DNA of 64,000 bases from Burkholderiales bacterium (GCA_019635015.1 JAHCAG010000007.1:62001-126000), one strand, 5' to 3'. Counted from the stretch's first letter, positions 17,905-26,575 are shown. The notes: generated from the letters alone by a model not told the origin. Numbers and translations: made by a program.

Positions 17905-18861
17905 TCAAAACTTCTGATGCCGTTTAAATACTGGGTACCACTTCTCACATTCCTCACCTTCGCACCAAATAATTGGCAAAGTATTGTCTGGTGTGTTGTG
18001 TGCAAATCCTAGCAATAACTGACCATCTTGATATCCAAGTGGATGATCTGGACAAAGTTTCTCCCCATAGCAACGAGCTAATTCATAAGCAAACTCACGA
18101 TCAATCCCACTTGGGGCTAATTTGAAATACCTGGAGCCAGGGGATACACTTTTATATGAATCATCTAGCTCAAAAACTGCGGCGCAATTATCACGAAACA
18201 ACGAGTTTTTTCGGACATGATTCAGCCCAGTCGATGTCGCAAAGAGAGAAATGTATTTAATTTCAACATCCGGCGCCGCATCGATTAACTCCTCGAGCAC
18301 ATCCTCAGAGAAAAGTTCCACCGTCTCTCCTGATGCACATAAATCATCCAAAAAAACATACCGACGAACATCCGGAAAGCGCAATTCCCTTTTGAATTTT
18401 TCACCACTTTTTTCTCTTTTTAAGAGTCTATAAGCGTCTAAAAATCTGCTTTTCCCCAGATTATTTTCTTGCCTAAAGTAATATAGAAGATGAGTGCCAC
18501 TTTCTGCTGGACTGCCTAATCCAACAAATAAAGTACGATTGATCTCTCTTTCTAACTCTAACCGTAGAAATTCCAAATCAGTTGTATCTTGATTTTTCTT
18601 TCTAATTCTCTCAATTAATGGATATTCAATTAAATCCCTGTAGCTCGCCTTTAGCAGCTCTCTAATTTCCTCCTCGCCGAAGTACATAAAATTTGACAGT
18701 AGATATAACGCATGGATTTTCTCAGCACTCTCATCACCAACCACCCCCACGAATCGCCTTAACCACTCATTAAAATCTTGGCGAGTTAAGGGCTTACCCC
18801 ATACTTGGTCCGCCAATATCTTTAATTTTCCAAATAATTGATCCTCAATAGCCTCGACCAT
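17905..18861 (-). CDS. Phosphoribosyltransferase-like protein (PRTase-CE type)
   Basis: This 318-residue protein has a type I phosphoribosyltransferase PRPP-like loop, YVFLDDLCASGETV (168-181, acidic pair D172/D173). It is preceded by GSPAESGTHLLYYFR (116-130) and ends with HNTPDNTLPIIW (288-299). The helical N-terminal region is not found in purine or pyrimidine salvage enzymes. The pattern matches, from memory, the PRTase-CE family reported beside ORC/CDC6-like ATPases in conflict-system surveys. Catalysis is unproven. It sits 10 bases after the methyltransferase gene in the same operon. Confidence 0.72.
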   Translation of the reverse strand: MVEAIEDQLFGKLKILADQVWGKPLTRQDFNEWLRRFVGVVGDESAEKIHALYLLSNFMYFGEEEIRELLKASYRDLIEYPLIERIRKKNQDTTDLEFLRLELEREINRTLFVGLGSPAESGTHLLYYFRQENNLGKSRFLDAYRLLKREKSGEKFKRELRFPDVRRYVFLDDLCASGETVELFSEDVLEELIDAAPDVEIKYISLFATSTGLNHVRKNSLFRDNCAAVFELDDSYKSVSPGSRYFKLAPSGIDREFAYELARCYGEKLCPDHPLGYQDGQLLLGFAHNTPDNTLPIIWCEGEECEKWYPVFKRHQKF

Positions 18862-18871
18862 AGCTACCCTC

Positions 18872-20263
18872 TTATTTCTGAAACAGAAATACCGACTCTT
18901 GCGTAATCACATTTGCAGTTTTATTACGCTTTATCATCAAACCTCTTGACTTAATGTCATCAACCAAATGCAGCCTCAATCGCAGCCCAAAAGAACACAT
19001 GATATTTGCGATGTATTTAGCCGTCCGAAATGGTGCGCCGCATATATAGTTATTGCCCACCACGACAACGGCATATCCACCAGGCTTGAGTACTCTAGCT
19101 AATTCTTGACAAGCCATTTTCATGTCACGTAAGTAGGTAGCTGCAATATGCGAACGAAGTTTGTTTTTTCTAAAAATCTGGCGCAGCCGGTAATCAGCCC
19201 CCTTCACGCCAGTTGGGGAAAACTTAGCGTAACTTTTTACGGGGTAATGCTCTCGACCAATTGAATTTTCTTCAAGCGTACGCAATTCATCAGCCAAAGC
19301 CAACCCCGCCCAACCCAACCCTAAATACGAAGAGCGAATATATTTTTGCGCCCCCACATAGGGCGGCGAAGTAATAACAAGTCGCACAGAATTGCTCCGA
19401 ACTCTCTTTCCAGTTGTTTGGTCACAAAATAAATTTCTTGCATCCGATCCAGCAACTATTGCGCGACTCGTATTAGATAAAAGAGCGCTCATCTCTTCCA
19501 TCCTTTTAATATTCAAATCAGAAATTTCAAAGAATTTTTGAGCAACGCGAACTCTTTTTAGCCTTGAAAGATAATCTTGCGCCTGTCTTCTCTCCTTAGT
19601 TCCAAGCTTATATTTTTTTGGATTAACACGAACCGGAACTGACAAATGAGGATCAGCCAAGCTCACTTTTCTTGCGCAATTCGCTAACGCAATCAAAAAA
19701 AACTCACGTACACTTTTATTTCGCTCTGCCTGTATCGCAGCAGCCAACCGGCTTAATTTTTTAATTACATGCGGATAAAACCAATAATTTATATTTACAA
19801 CGTCTCTTATCAAAAAATTATCAGCTTCTTTGTATCTCGCTTTTATTCTCGCCAGACCAACTCTCAAAAGACGTGGTGATATTGGTGTAGTCTTAATCCT
19901 CGCAATAAGTCGGGCCAAAGGGTTTGCGTCAAACAGAATCGCGTTCCTTCCATTCAAAATCGCCTCTAACGCCACCGTTCCAGTTCCACCAAAACTATCT
20001 AATACCGTATCTCCTGGTTGAGATAACTCGGCGCTTGATAGAAAAAATATCGCAATGTGGGGCAGTAATTTAGCGGGATATGGATGGATAAGATGAGTTG
20101 CCCGATCACCATTTCGCAACCATCCTACTTGCGATCGAAAATCAACTTTTACGGGACGACCAGTTTCTCGATAACGCGCACTCCATTTTTTGATTTTTAT
20201 ATCAAAATCTTGAGTGGTGCTATTTGGTCGAGACGTTGCCCGCTGTTTTTTCTTCTCTGCCAT
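18872..20263 (-). CDS. DNA adenine-N6 or cytosine-N4 methyltransferase
   Basis: The 463-residue protein has THLIHPYPAK (56-65), SAM-binding motif I VLDSFGGTGTVALEA (87-101) and catalytic motif IV TSPPYVGA (298-305). KPGGYAVVVVGN is a further conserved strand. Motif I before motif IV, with about 200 residues between them that may hold the target-recognition region, suggests the alpha-type order. I start at ATG 20263; a GTG at 20272 is possible. No restriction endonuclease is seen. It is the first gene of the operon, so it may mark self DNA for the downstream proteins. Confidence 0.85.
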   Translation of the reverse strand: MAEKKKQRATSRPNSTTQDFDIKIKKWSARYRETGRPVKVDFRSQVGWLRNGDRATHLIHPYPAKLLPHIAIFFLSSAELSQPGDTVLDSFGGTGTVALEAILNGRNAILFDANPLARLIARIKTTPISPRLLRVGLARIKARYKEADNFLIRDVVNINYWFYPHVIKKLSRLAAAIQAERNKSVREFFLIALANCARKVSLADPHLSVPVRVNPKKYKLGTKERRQAQDYLSRLKRVRVAQKFFEISDLNIKRMEEMSALLSNTSRAIVAGSDARNLFCDQTTGKRVRSNSVRLVITSPPYVGAQKYIRSSYLGLGWAGLALADELRTLEENSIGREHYPVKSYAKFSPTGVKGADYRLRQIFRKNKLRSHIAATYLRDMKMACQELARVLKPGGYAVVVVGNNYICGAPFRTAKYIANIMCSFGLRLRLHLVDDIKSRGLMIKRNKTANVITQESVFLFQK

Positions 20264-20333
20264 TTTTTTCACATTAGGCTTATTTAGGCAATGGGTTAAT
20301 AAATTCAGATTCTTACTATAACCGTTCTTTTCT

Positions 20334-20347
20334 CCATAATTAGCGTC
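20334..20347 (+). repeat. Candidate island-flanking direct repeat, right copy
   Basis: CCATAATTAGCGTC matches the left copy at 14872-14884 apart from one inserted G. It lies between the start of the methyltransferase gene and the stop of the MFS gene at 20349, exactly where composition returns to G+C-rich. Confidence 0.4.
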
Positions 20348-20348
20348 G

Positions 20349-21494
20349 TTATTTTGGAGCTGATTTACTCCCTTTCAATGAACGGCCCACCAATACAGAC
20401 CCAAATATCATCACCCCCGCCAGCAGCCAGAACACCCCCGACACCCCCACCACCGCGCCGATCGCGCCGAAGGCCATCGGTCCGCTCATGCGCACGGCGT
20501 TGTTGACGGTGAGGCGCAGGCCCAGCGTCTGGCCGGAGCGGCCTTCGGCGGAGTTGGCGAACATCAGGATCACCGTCAGCGGAATGCCGATGCCCATGCC
20601 GAGACCGAAGCCGAAGGCGATGGCACCGAGCGCCCAGGCGTTGCCGGCGAAGGGCACCAGCGCGAAGCCGGCGGCGCCGGTGAGGAAAACCCAGGTCAGC
20701 AGTTTCTCGCCGGGGTATTTGTCGACCAGTTTCGCAAGGAAGGTGCGCACGACGAACACCGCCACCGCCAGCGTCGCCAGCACGCCGCCGATGGCCGAGG
20801 CCGAGAGTCCCAGCCGGTGGCCGTGGATCGGCACGTAGAACTGGAACAGGTCGTAACCCAACTGCACCAGTCCGCCGGTGACCAACATGACCACGACGCT
20901 GCGGTCGAGCAGCGCGCGCGGCGCGGTGTCGCCCTTGATGCGGCCGCGCGCCGGCGGCAGGTGGCGGCCGAAGGCGAACAGCAGGCCGATCACCACCAGC
21001 GACAGCGCGGCGGTGGCGAGGCAGGCCCAGTCGTAACCGAAGTGGTCGATCGCCAGTCCCGCCATCAACGGGCCGGCGAAACTGGTGGTGGCGCCGATCA
21101 TGCTGAAGTTGGCAAAGTTGCGGGCGCGGGTTTTCTGGGTGCTGAAGTTGCCGATCAGGTTCTGCAGCGTGACGTGGAAGAAGGACAGCGCCAGCCCGTT
21201 CAAGGCGGCGGCGGCATAGAACATGTTCAGCGACGGGAAGAAGTACATCAGCAGCAGCGAGGCCGCCGCACAGCAGGCGGCGAACATCAGGATGCCGCGC
21301 GCGGCCTTGCGGTCGGCGAGCCCGCCGATGAACCAGGACAGCAGCACCGGGAACACGAACAGCAGGCCGCCGATGAGGCCGACGGTGGTGGCGGAGGCGC
21401 CGAGGTGCAGCGCGTAGAGCGTCAGCAACACGCGCATCGCGTTGTTGCCGGTGAAATTGAAGAAGGTCAGCGCGAGCGTGAGATGGATCGGCAA
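20349..21494 (-). CDS. Major facilitator superfamily transporter
   Basis: A 381-residue, twelve-helix MFS permease. The motif-A-like loop GGLADRKAARG sits between helices 2 and 3 and there are two six-helix halves. The substrate is unknown. The gene ends two bases from the right repeat of the A+T-rich island, so the island may have inserted between this gene and the SnoaL-like gene. Confidence 0.88.
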   Translation of the reverse strand: MPIHLTLALTFFNFTGNNAMRVLLTLYALHLGASATTVGLIGGLLFVFPVLLSWFIGGLADRKAARGILMFAACCAAASLLLMYFFPSLNMFYAAAALNGLALSFFHVTLQNLIGNFSTQKTRARNFANFSMIGATTSFAGPLMAGLAIDHFGYDWACLATAALSLVVIGLLFAFGRHLPPARGRIKGDTAPRALLDRSVVVMLVTGGLVQLGYDLFQFYVPIHGHRLGLSASAIGGVLATLAVAVFVVRTFLAKLVDKYPGEKLLTWVFLTGAAGFALVPFAGNAWALGAIAFGFGLGMGIGIPLTVILMFANSAEGRSGQTLGLRLTVNNAVRMSGPMAFGAIGAVVGVSGVFWLLAGVMIFGSVLVGRSLKGSKSAPK

Positions 21495-21573
21495 AGCAAA
21501 AAGCCGCGGGCACGGGGCCGCAGCATGCGGTTGTTCAGGGTCGCGCTGTTATATCACGCCGCCCGCGCGGCAG

Positions 21574-22551
21574 TCAGCGCACGATGACCGGTTTTCCGCT
21601 GTCGGCGGAGGCGATGATGGCCTCCAGCGCCGCCACGCCGTTGATCGCCTCTTCCGGCGGCACGACGCAGGGTTTGCCCGCGGCCACCGCGTCTGCGAAA
21701 GCCTCCAGCGTCAGCTGCTCCTTGTCCACCGCCGGCAGCGCCAGGCGTTCGCCCTTGCCGTCGTTGCCGAGGAACTCCAGCCCGGTGTCGCCGCGCATCT
21801 CCAGCCAGCCCTTGCTGCCGAAGACATGCACCCGCCACAGTTCGCCGGTGACGGTGATGGTGGTCAGCTGGCCGGTCGCGCCATTGGCGAAGCGGAACAG
21901 GATCGCCGTCGTGTCGTCGACCTCGATGTCGGCGGCCAGCGCGCGCCGGCTGCTGTGGGCGCAGACCTCCGCCACCGGGCCGGCAAGCTGGATCATCGCG
22001 TCGAGCGTGTGCACGCCGCGCGGCGTCATGCCGCCGGCAGGGGATTCGGCGCGTGTCGCGCGCCAGGCGCCGGGTTTCAGCTGCCAGCCCGAAGGCCCGG
22101 AAAAGTTGGCCTCGACATGCAGCACCTGGCCGATATCACCGGCGGCGATGCGCCGGCGCATCTCGACGAAGGCCGGCGCGTGGCGGCGGTTGAAGCCGAT
22201 GCCCAGCGTGACGCCGGCCTTGCGGCAGGCCTCGACGGCTTCCTCGGCATGGGCACGCTTCAGCGTCAGCGGTTTTTCGACAAAAACATATTTGCCGGCC
22301 TGCGCCGCGGCGATGATCTGGGCATGGTGCTGGGTGTGCGGCGTTGCGAGCACGACGGCCTGGATCTGCGGGTCGCGCAGGACTTCGGCATAGTCGGCAA
22401 CGACGGCCGCGCCGTATTTCTGCGTGAATTCGGCGTGGCGCGAAGGATCTCGGGATACGCCCTTGACGATGCGGATTTTTGTGCTGGCCTTGACCGAGTC
22501 GGTCAGGCGGTTGCCCCAGCGGCCGAGGCCGTGCAGTGCTGCGTTGAGCAT
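21574..22551 (-). CDS. Gfo/Idh/MocA family oxidoreductase
   Basis: The 325-residue protein has an N-terminal Rossmann domain starting MLNAALHGLGRWGNRL, with HGLGRWG in the glycine-rich position, and the EKP motif in YVFVEKPLTL. The C-terminal domain holds GGMTPRGVHTLD, where the histidine is the usual catalytic position. Members oxidise sugars, inositols or related compounds with NAD(P). The start ATG 22551 follows GGGGAAA. A GTAGCCCGG repeat separates it from the TRAP receptor gene. Confidence 0.88.
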   Translation of the reverse strand: MLNAALHGLGRWGNRLTDSVKASTKIRIVKGVSRDPSRHAEFTQKYGAAVVADYAEVLRDPQIQAVVLATPHTQHHAQIIAAAQAGKYVFVEKPLTLKRAHAEEAVEACRKAGVTLGIGFNRRHAPAFVEMRRRIAAGDIGQVLHVEANFSGPSGWQLKPGAWRATRAESPAGGMTPRGVHTLDAMIQLAGPVAEVCAHSSRRALAADIEVDDTTAILFRFANGATGQLTTITVTGELWRVHVFGSKGWLEMRGDTGLEFLGNDGKGERLALPAVDKEQLTLEAFADAVAAGKPCVVPPEEAINGVAALEAIIASADSGKPVIVR

Positions 22552-22596
22552 GGTGATTTCCCCCTCTACTGTGAAAGTAAGCACGTCACGGATGCC

Positions 22597-22715
22597 GTAG
22601 CCCGGATGCGCCCCGAAGGAAGCCCTCTTGGAGGGGAGCGAAGCGGAATCCGGGGCAGTGTCGCCACAGGATGCCGCGGCCCCGGACTCCGGCCTGCGGC
22701 CTTCCTCCGGGCTAC
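22597..22715. repeat. GTAGCCCGGA inverted-repeat element, copy 1
   Basis: An intergenic element of about 119 bases begins GTAGCCCGGATG and ends CTCCGGGCTAC, with inner complementary blocks (GGAATCCGGGGC and GCCCCGGACTCC). The same outer ends occur at 31194-31286 and 43736-43829. It could fold into a long hairpin. No coding content. Confidence 0.8.
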
Positions 22716-22775
22716 GGGCACGGATCATCCCGTCCGGCGCTTCCGGTCAATGTCCCGCACAACTGCAGGTCACCT

Positions 22776-23876
22776 CTACTTCTTCGCCGTCGGCCGCAGC
22801 GGACTGGTGAAGGTGAAGTTGTCGTAACTCATCTCGGCGACGCGGAACCAGAGGAACTGGTCGCTGCGGAATTTGAGCCACTGCGCATAGATGCGGCGGA
22901 AGTGCGCGCTTTTTTTCGCGGCTTCGTCGTAGATCTCGAAGGCCGCCTTCTGCGCGGCCTCCATCACCGGCTTCGGGAACTGGCGCAGTTGCGCGCCGCC
23001 GGCGACGAGTTTTTTCAGGGCCTCGGGATTTTTCGCGTCGTAATGCGCGAGCATGTGCACATTGGCCTCTGCGCAGGCCGATTCGAAAATCGACCGGTAG
23101 TGTTTGGGCAGCGCCTCCCACTGCTTGATGTTGACGATGGTCGAGAGCTGCGGACCGCCTTCCCACCAGCCGGGGTAGTAGTAGTACTTCGCGACTTTCT
23201 GGAAACCGAGTTTTTCGTCATCGTAGGGGCCGACCCACTCGGCGGCGTCGATGGTGCCGCCCTCGAGCGCCTGGTAAATCTCGCCGCCGGCGATCTGCTG
23301 GCCGACGACGCCCAGTTTCGCCAGCACCTGGCCGGCGAGTCCGGCAACGCGCATCTTCAGGCCCTTGAGGTCCGCCAGCGACTTGATCTCCTTGCGGTAC
23401 CAGCCGCCCATCTGCACGCCGGTGTTGCCGCTGGGAAACTGCACGCAGCCGTATTCCCTGAACAGGGCGGCCATCGCCTCCAAACCGCCGCCGTAGTACA
23501 TCCAGGCATTCTGCTGGCGCGCGTTGAGGCCGAAGGGCATCGCGGTGGCGAAAGCGAAGGCCGGATCCTTGCCGATGTAGTAATAGGGCGCGGTGTGGCC
23601 GCATTGCACGGTGCCGTTCTGCACCGCATCGAGCACCTGCAGGCCCGGCACGATTTCACCGGCGGCGAACACGCGGATCTGGAACTTGCCGTCGCTGCCC
23701 TCGGCCACGCGGCGCGAGAGGATCTCGGCGGCGCCGTACAGCGTGTCGAGGCTTTTCGGGAAACTCGAGGCGAGCCGCCACTGGATGTTCGGCTGTGCGC
23801 GCACGATCGCCGGCGCGGCCACCGTACCCGCGGCAAGGCCCAGCCCCGCCTTCTTCAGGAATGAACGCCGTTGCAT
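22776..23876 (-). CDS. TRAP transporter substrate-binding protein, TakP-like
   Basis: The 366-residue protein begins with a Tat-type signal (RRSFLKK at residues 3-9, ending AIVRAQ). The mature part closely follows TakP, the alpha-keto-acid binding TRAP receptor of Rhodobacter sphaeroides: WRLASSFPKSLDT, TGVQMGGW, EWVGPYDDEKLGF and YYYPGWWEGG. It probably delivers a 2-oxo acid such as pyruvate. No permease is adjacent; DctQM at 6378-8363 is the only TRAP permease pair in the window and may be its partner. Confidence 0.9.
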   Translation of the reverse strand: MQRRSFLKKAGLGLAAGTVAAPAIVRAQPNIQWRLASSFPKSLDTLYGAAEILSRRVAEGSDGKFQIRVFAAGEIVPGLQVLDAVQNGTVQCGHTAPYYYIGKDPAFAFATAMPFGLNARQQNAWMYYGGGLEAMAALFREYGCVQFPSGNTGVQMGGWYRKEIKSLADLKGLKMRVAGLAGQVLAKLGVVGQQIAGGEIYQALEGGTIDAAEWVGPYDDEKLGFQKVAKYYYYPGWWEGGPQLSTIVNIKQWEALPKHYRSIFESACAEANVHMLAHYDAKNPEALKKLVAGGAQLRQFPKPVMEAAQKAAFEIYDEAAKKSAHFRRIYAQWLKFRSDQFLWFRVAEMSYDNFTFTSPLRPTAKK

Positions 23877-23892
23877 GGATCCTCCGGGATGA

Positions 23893-23927
23893 TGTTATAT
23901 AAGTATTTGATTATAAACAATATTTCA
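23893..23927 (-). repeat. A+T-rich IHF-like element, copy 4
   Basis: It begins at the pmbA stop codon. Read on the minus strand, the core AATCAAATACTTA (plus-strand 23900-23912) matches WATCAANNNNTTR exactly and follows AATATTGTTTAT. It lies between pmbA and the TRAP receptor gene. Confidence 0.5.
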
Positions 23928-25277
23928 GCTTCCGGCGAGGGTCATGCCCTCGACCAGCACCGAGCCGCACTGGCGCGAGCTGCGGCGCGACACATCGTTG
24001 CCGATGGCGACAATGTTTTTGTAGATGTCCTTCAGGTTGCCGGCGATGGTGATTTCCTGCACCGGATAGGCGATCACGCCGTTCTCGACCCAGAAACCGG
24101 CGGCGCCGCGTGAGTAGTCGCCGGTGACCGCGTTGACGCCCTGCCCCATCAGTTCGGTGACCAGCAGGCCGGTGCCCATTTTTTTCAGCAGCGCGGCGAA
24201 GTCCTCGCCGGTGTCGGCCATGATCAGGTTGTGGTTGCCGCCGGCGTTGCCGGTGGATTTCATGCCGAGTTTGCGGCCGGAATAGGTGGCGAGGAAATAA
24301 CCCTGCACCACGCCATCCTTCACGATGTCGCGGGTCTGCGTCGCCACGCCCTCTTCGTCGAAGGCGCCGCTGGCGATGCCCTTCGGAATCAGCGGCAGGT
24401 CGCGCATCTGCACGATCGGCGCGAACACCGCCTTGCCGAGGCTGTCGGGCAGGAAGGAGGATTTGCGGTAGAGGCTGCCGCCGGAGACCGCCGACACGAA
24501 ATGCCCCATCAGGCTGGCGGAGACGCCGGATTCGAACAGCACCGGCACCTGCCGCGTGGCGATCTTGCGCGCCTTCAGCCGCGCCACCGCGCGTTCGCCG
24601 GCCCTGCGGCCGATGAATTCCGGCGCCGGCAGGTCGGCGGGGTCGCGCTGGGTTTCGTACCAGTCGTCGCGCTGCATGCCGTCGCCCTTGCCGGCGATCA
24701 GCGCGCACCAGATGCTGTGGCGCGAGCTCGGGTAACCGGCGAGGAAACCGTGGGTGTTGCCGTAGATGAAATGCGACTGCTGGGTGGACACCGTTGCGCC
24801 TTCTGAATTGCTGATGCGCTTGTCGACCGCGAAACCCGCCGCCTCGCAGGCCTTGGCCATTTCGATCGCGCGCTCGACCGGCATGTCCCAGGGATGGATC
24901 AGGTCGAGATCGGGAAACTCGCGCGCCAGCGTGTCGGGGTCGGCGAGTCCGGCGCAGTCGTCGGAGGCGGTGTATTTCGCGATCGCCAGCGCGGCGTCGA
25001 CGGTGTCGCGCACCGCCTGCGGCGAGAAGTCGGAGCTGCTGGCGTGCCCCCGCTGCTTGCCGATGTAGACGCTGACGCCGATGCCCTTGTCGCGGTTGTA
25101 CTCGATGGTTTCGACTTCGCCCTGGCGCGCGGTGACGGTCTGGCCGTACCCTTCGCTGGCCTCGGCATCGGCGGCTGTCGCGCCGCGGCTGCGCGCGTAG
25201 TCGAGCGCATCGCTGACAAGTTGCTGCAGCGCAGCCTTGTCATGGGAAAAAGGCTTTGATTCGGGTCGTGATGCCAT
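23925..25277 (-). CDS. pmbA: Metalloprotease-related protein PmbA/TldE
   Basis: PmbA (TldE) forms a heterodimer with TldD in peptide maturation and CcdA degradation; TldE lacks the metal site carried by TldD. The 450-residue protein is full length with ARQGEVETIEYNRDKGIGVSVYIG near the N-terminus (split), VLFESGVSASLMGHF in the middle and the glycine-rich ATYSGRKLGMKSTGNAGG. No HExxxH motif is present, as expected for TldE. Divergent from darP across about 60 bases, a common betaproteobacterial arrangement. Confidence 0.93.
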   Translation of the reverse strand: MASRPESKPFSHDKAALQQLVSDALDYARSRGATAADAEASEGYGQTVTARQGEVETIEYNRDKGIGVSVYIGKQRGHASSSDFSPQAVRDTVDAALAIAKYTASDDCAGLADPDTLAREFPDLDLIHPWDMPVERAIEMAKACEAAGFAVDKRISNSEGATVSTQQSHFIYGNTHGFLAGYPSSRHSIWCALIAGKGDGMQRDDWYETQRDPADLPAPEFIGRRAGERAVARLKARKIATRQVPVLFESGVSASLMGHFVSAVSGGSLYRKSSFLPDSLGKAVFAPIVQMRDLPLIPKGIASGAFDEEGVATQTRDIVKDGVVQGYFLATYSGRKLGMKSTGNAGGNHNLIMADTGEDFAALLKKMGTGLLVTELMGQGVNAVTGDYSRGAAGFWVENGVIAYPVQEITIAGNLKDIYKNIVAIGNDVSRRSSRQCGSVLVEGMTLAGS

Positions 25278-25339
25278 GTTTTTGCGGGGCGCCGGTGAGG
25301 ATCGGGCGCTGAAAGGGCGTTATCATAACAGCTTCATTT

Positions 25340-25879
25340 TTGACACTGCCTCCCGTGGAAGACACCCCCGATTTCGACGATCTGCCGAGCAAAAGCCAGC
25401 GCAAGCGCGACATGAACGCACTGCAGGACATCGGCGCCGAACTGATCGAACTCAACGAGCAGCAGCTGGCCGGCATCGACCTGCCGGAAAACCTGCGTGA
25501 AGCAGTGACCGAGGCGCGCAAGCTGCGCGCGAACGGCGCGCGGCGGCGCCAGTTGCAGTACATCGGCAAGCTGATGCGCCAGGTCGATCCGGCGCCGATC
25601 CGCGAAAAACTCGACGGCTTCCGCTCGACCTCCGCCGCGGAAACCGCGCGGCTGCACCGCGTCGAGCGCTGGCGTGAACGCCTGCTGGCGGACCCGGCGG
25701 CGGTGGCCGAGTTCATCGCCGCGCATCCGGCCACCGACAGCCAGCAGCTGCGCACGCTGATCCGCAACACCGCCGAGGAGCGCGCGCGGGGCAAGCCGCC
25801 GAAAAATTTCCGCGCGCTGTTCCAGATGATCCGCGCGGTGATCGACGCGCAGTCGCCCGCCGGCGACCCCGCAGCCTGA
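25340..25879 (+). CDS. darP: Ribosome-associated protein DarP (DUF615, YjgA)
   Basis: DarP promotes late assembly of the 50S subunit. This 179-residue protein has the family opening PSKSQRKRDMNALQDIGAEL, RRQLQYIGKLMR (residues 69-80) and the C-terminal NFRALFQMIRAV. The start is uncertain: TTG 25340 or GTG 25355, and neither has a clear ribosome site. mog follows at 25896. Confidence 0.92.
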   Translation: MTLPPVEDTPDFDDLPSKSQRKRDMNALQDIGAELIELNEQQLAGIDLPENLREAVTEARKLRANGARRRQLQYIGKLMRQVDPAPIREKLDGFRSTSAAETARLHRVERWRERLLADPAAVAEFIAAHPATDSQQLRTLIRNTAEERARGKPPKNFRALFQMIRAVIDAQSPAGDPAA

Positions 25880-25882
25880 AGT

Positions 25883-25888
25883 TATAAT
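25883..25888 (+). promoter_or_regulatory. Candidate -10 box for mog
   Basis: TATAAT matches the sigma-70 -10 consensus exactly and ends seven bases before ATG 25896. No good -35 is seen. If used, transcription would start at or next to the A of the start codon, giving a leaderless mRNA. Confidence 0.35.
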
Positions 25889-25895
25889 CCGCGCC

Positions 25896-26498
25896 ATGTC
25901 GAATCCCGCAGAACTGGTCATCGGCCTTGTATCCATCAGCGACCGCGCCTCGGCCGGCGTCTACAAGGACGAAGGCATTCCCGCGCTCGAAGACTGGTTC
26001 AGGCAGGCGATCAGCGATCCGCCCTGGCGCACGGTCACGCGGCTGATCCCCGATGAACGCCCGCTGATCGAGGCCACGCTGCGCGAACTGGTGGACCGCG
26101 AAGGCTGCCACCTGGTGCTGACCACCGGCGGCACCGGCCCGGCGCTGCGCGACGTGACGCCCGAGGCCACACTCGCCGTCGGCGACAAGGAAATGCCCGG
26201 CTTCGGCGAACAGATGCGCCAGGTCAGCCTGAAGTTCGTGCCCACCGCGATCCTGTCGCGGCAGGTCGCGGTGATCCGCAAACAGTCCCTGATCATCAAC
26301 CTGCCCGGCCAGCCCAAAGCCATCAAGGAAACGCTCGAAGGCCTGAAGGATGACAGCGGCAAGCCCCTGGTCCACGGCATCTTCGCCGCCGTGCCCTACT
26401 GCATCGACCTCATTGGCGGGCCGTACATCGAGACGAATGATGCGGTGTGCAAGGCGTTCAGGCCGAAGTCGGCGTTGAAAAAAATCGGTAAGCAGTAA
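25896..26498 (+). CDS. mog: Molybdopterin adenylyltransferase
   Basis: Mog adenylates molybdopterin before molybdate insertion. The 200-residue protein shows IGLVSISDRASAGVYKDEG at the N-terminus, the MPT/ATP site LTTGGTGPALRDVTPEA and LIINLPGQPKAIKE. It has no obvious ribosome site but an exact TATAAT just ahead. It is followed by an imperfect inverted repeat. Confidence 0.94.
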   Translation: MSNPAELVIGLVSISDRASAGVYKDEGIPALEDWFRQAISDPPWRTVTRLIPDERPLIEATLRELVDREGCHLVLTTGGTGPALRDVTPEATLAVGDKEMPGFGEQMRQVSLKFVPTAILSRQVAVIRKQSLIINLPGQPKAIKETLEGLKDDSGKPLVHGIFAAVPYCIDLIGGPYIETNDAVCKAFRPKSALKKIGKQ

Positions 26499-26575
26499 GT
26501 GGTGAACGGTAAGCGGTAAAAGCCGTTGCGCATCTCACGCCTTTTCTGCTCACCGCTCACTATTCACCGCTCACC
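26499..26575. repeat. Imperfect inverted repeat of heptamer-like units after mog
   Basis: The left part GGTGAACGGTAAGCGGTAAA (26501-26520) is roughly complementary to CCGCTCACTATTCACC (26553-26568), so the transcript could fold. The units are variants of GGTRAnc and continue as CACCAATTACCAATTACC to about 26600. It may act as a transcription terminator or be a simple-sequence repeat. Confidence 0.55.

Noticed and set aside
17905..18861. Ordinary purine or pyrimidine salvage phosphoribosyltransferase
   Set aside because: The PRPP loop is atypical (LDDLCASGET), the protein is longer with a helical N-terminus, and it sits in a methyltransferase-ATPase operon rather than a nucleotide pathway.
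18872..20263. Complete type II restriction-modification system
   Set aside because: A methyltransferase is clear, but none of the neighbours shows a restriction nuclease motif; the partners are an ATPase and a PRTase-like protein.
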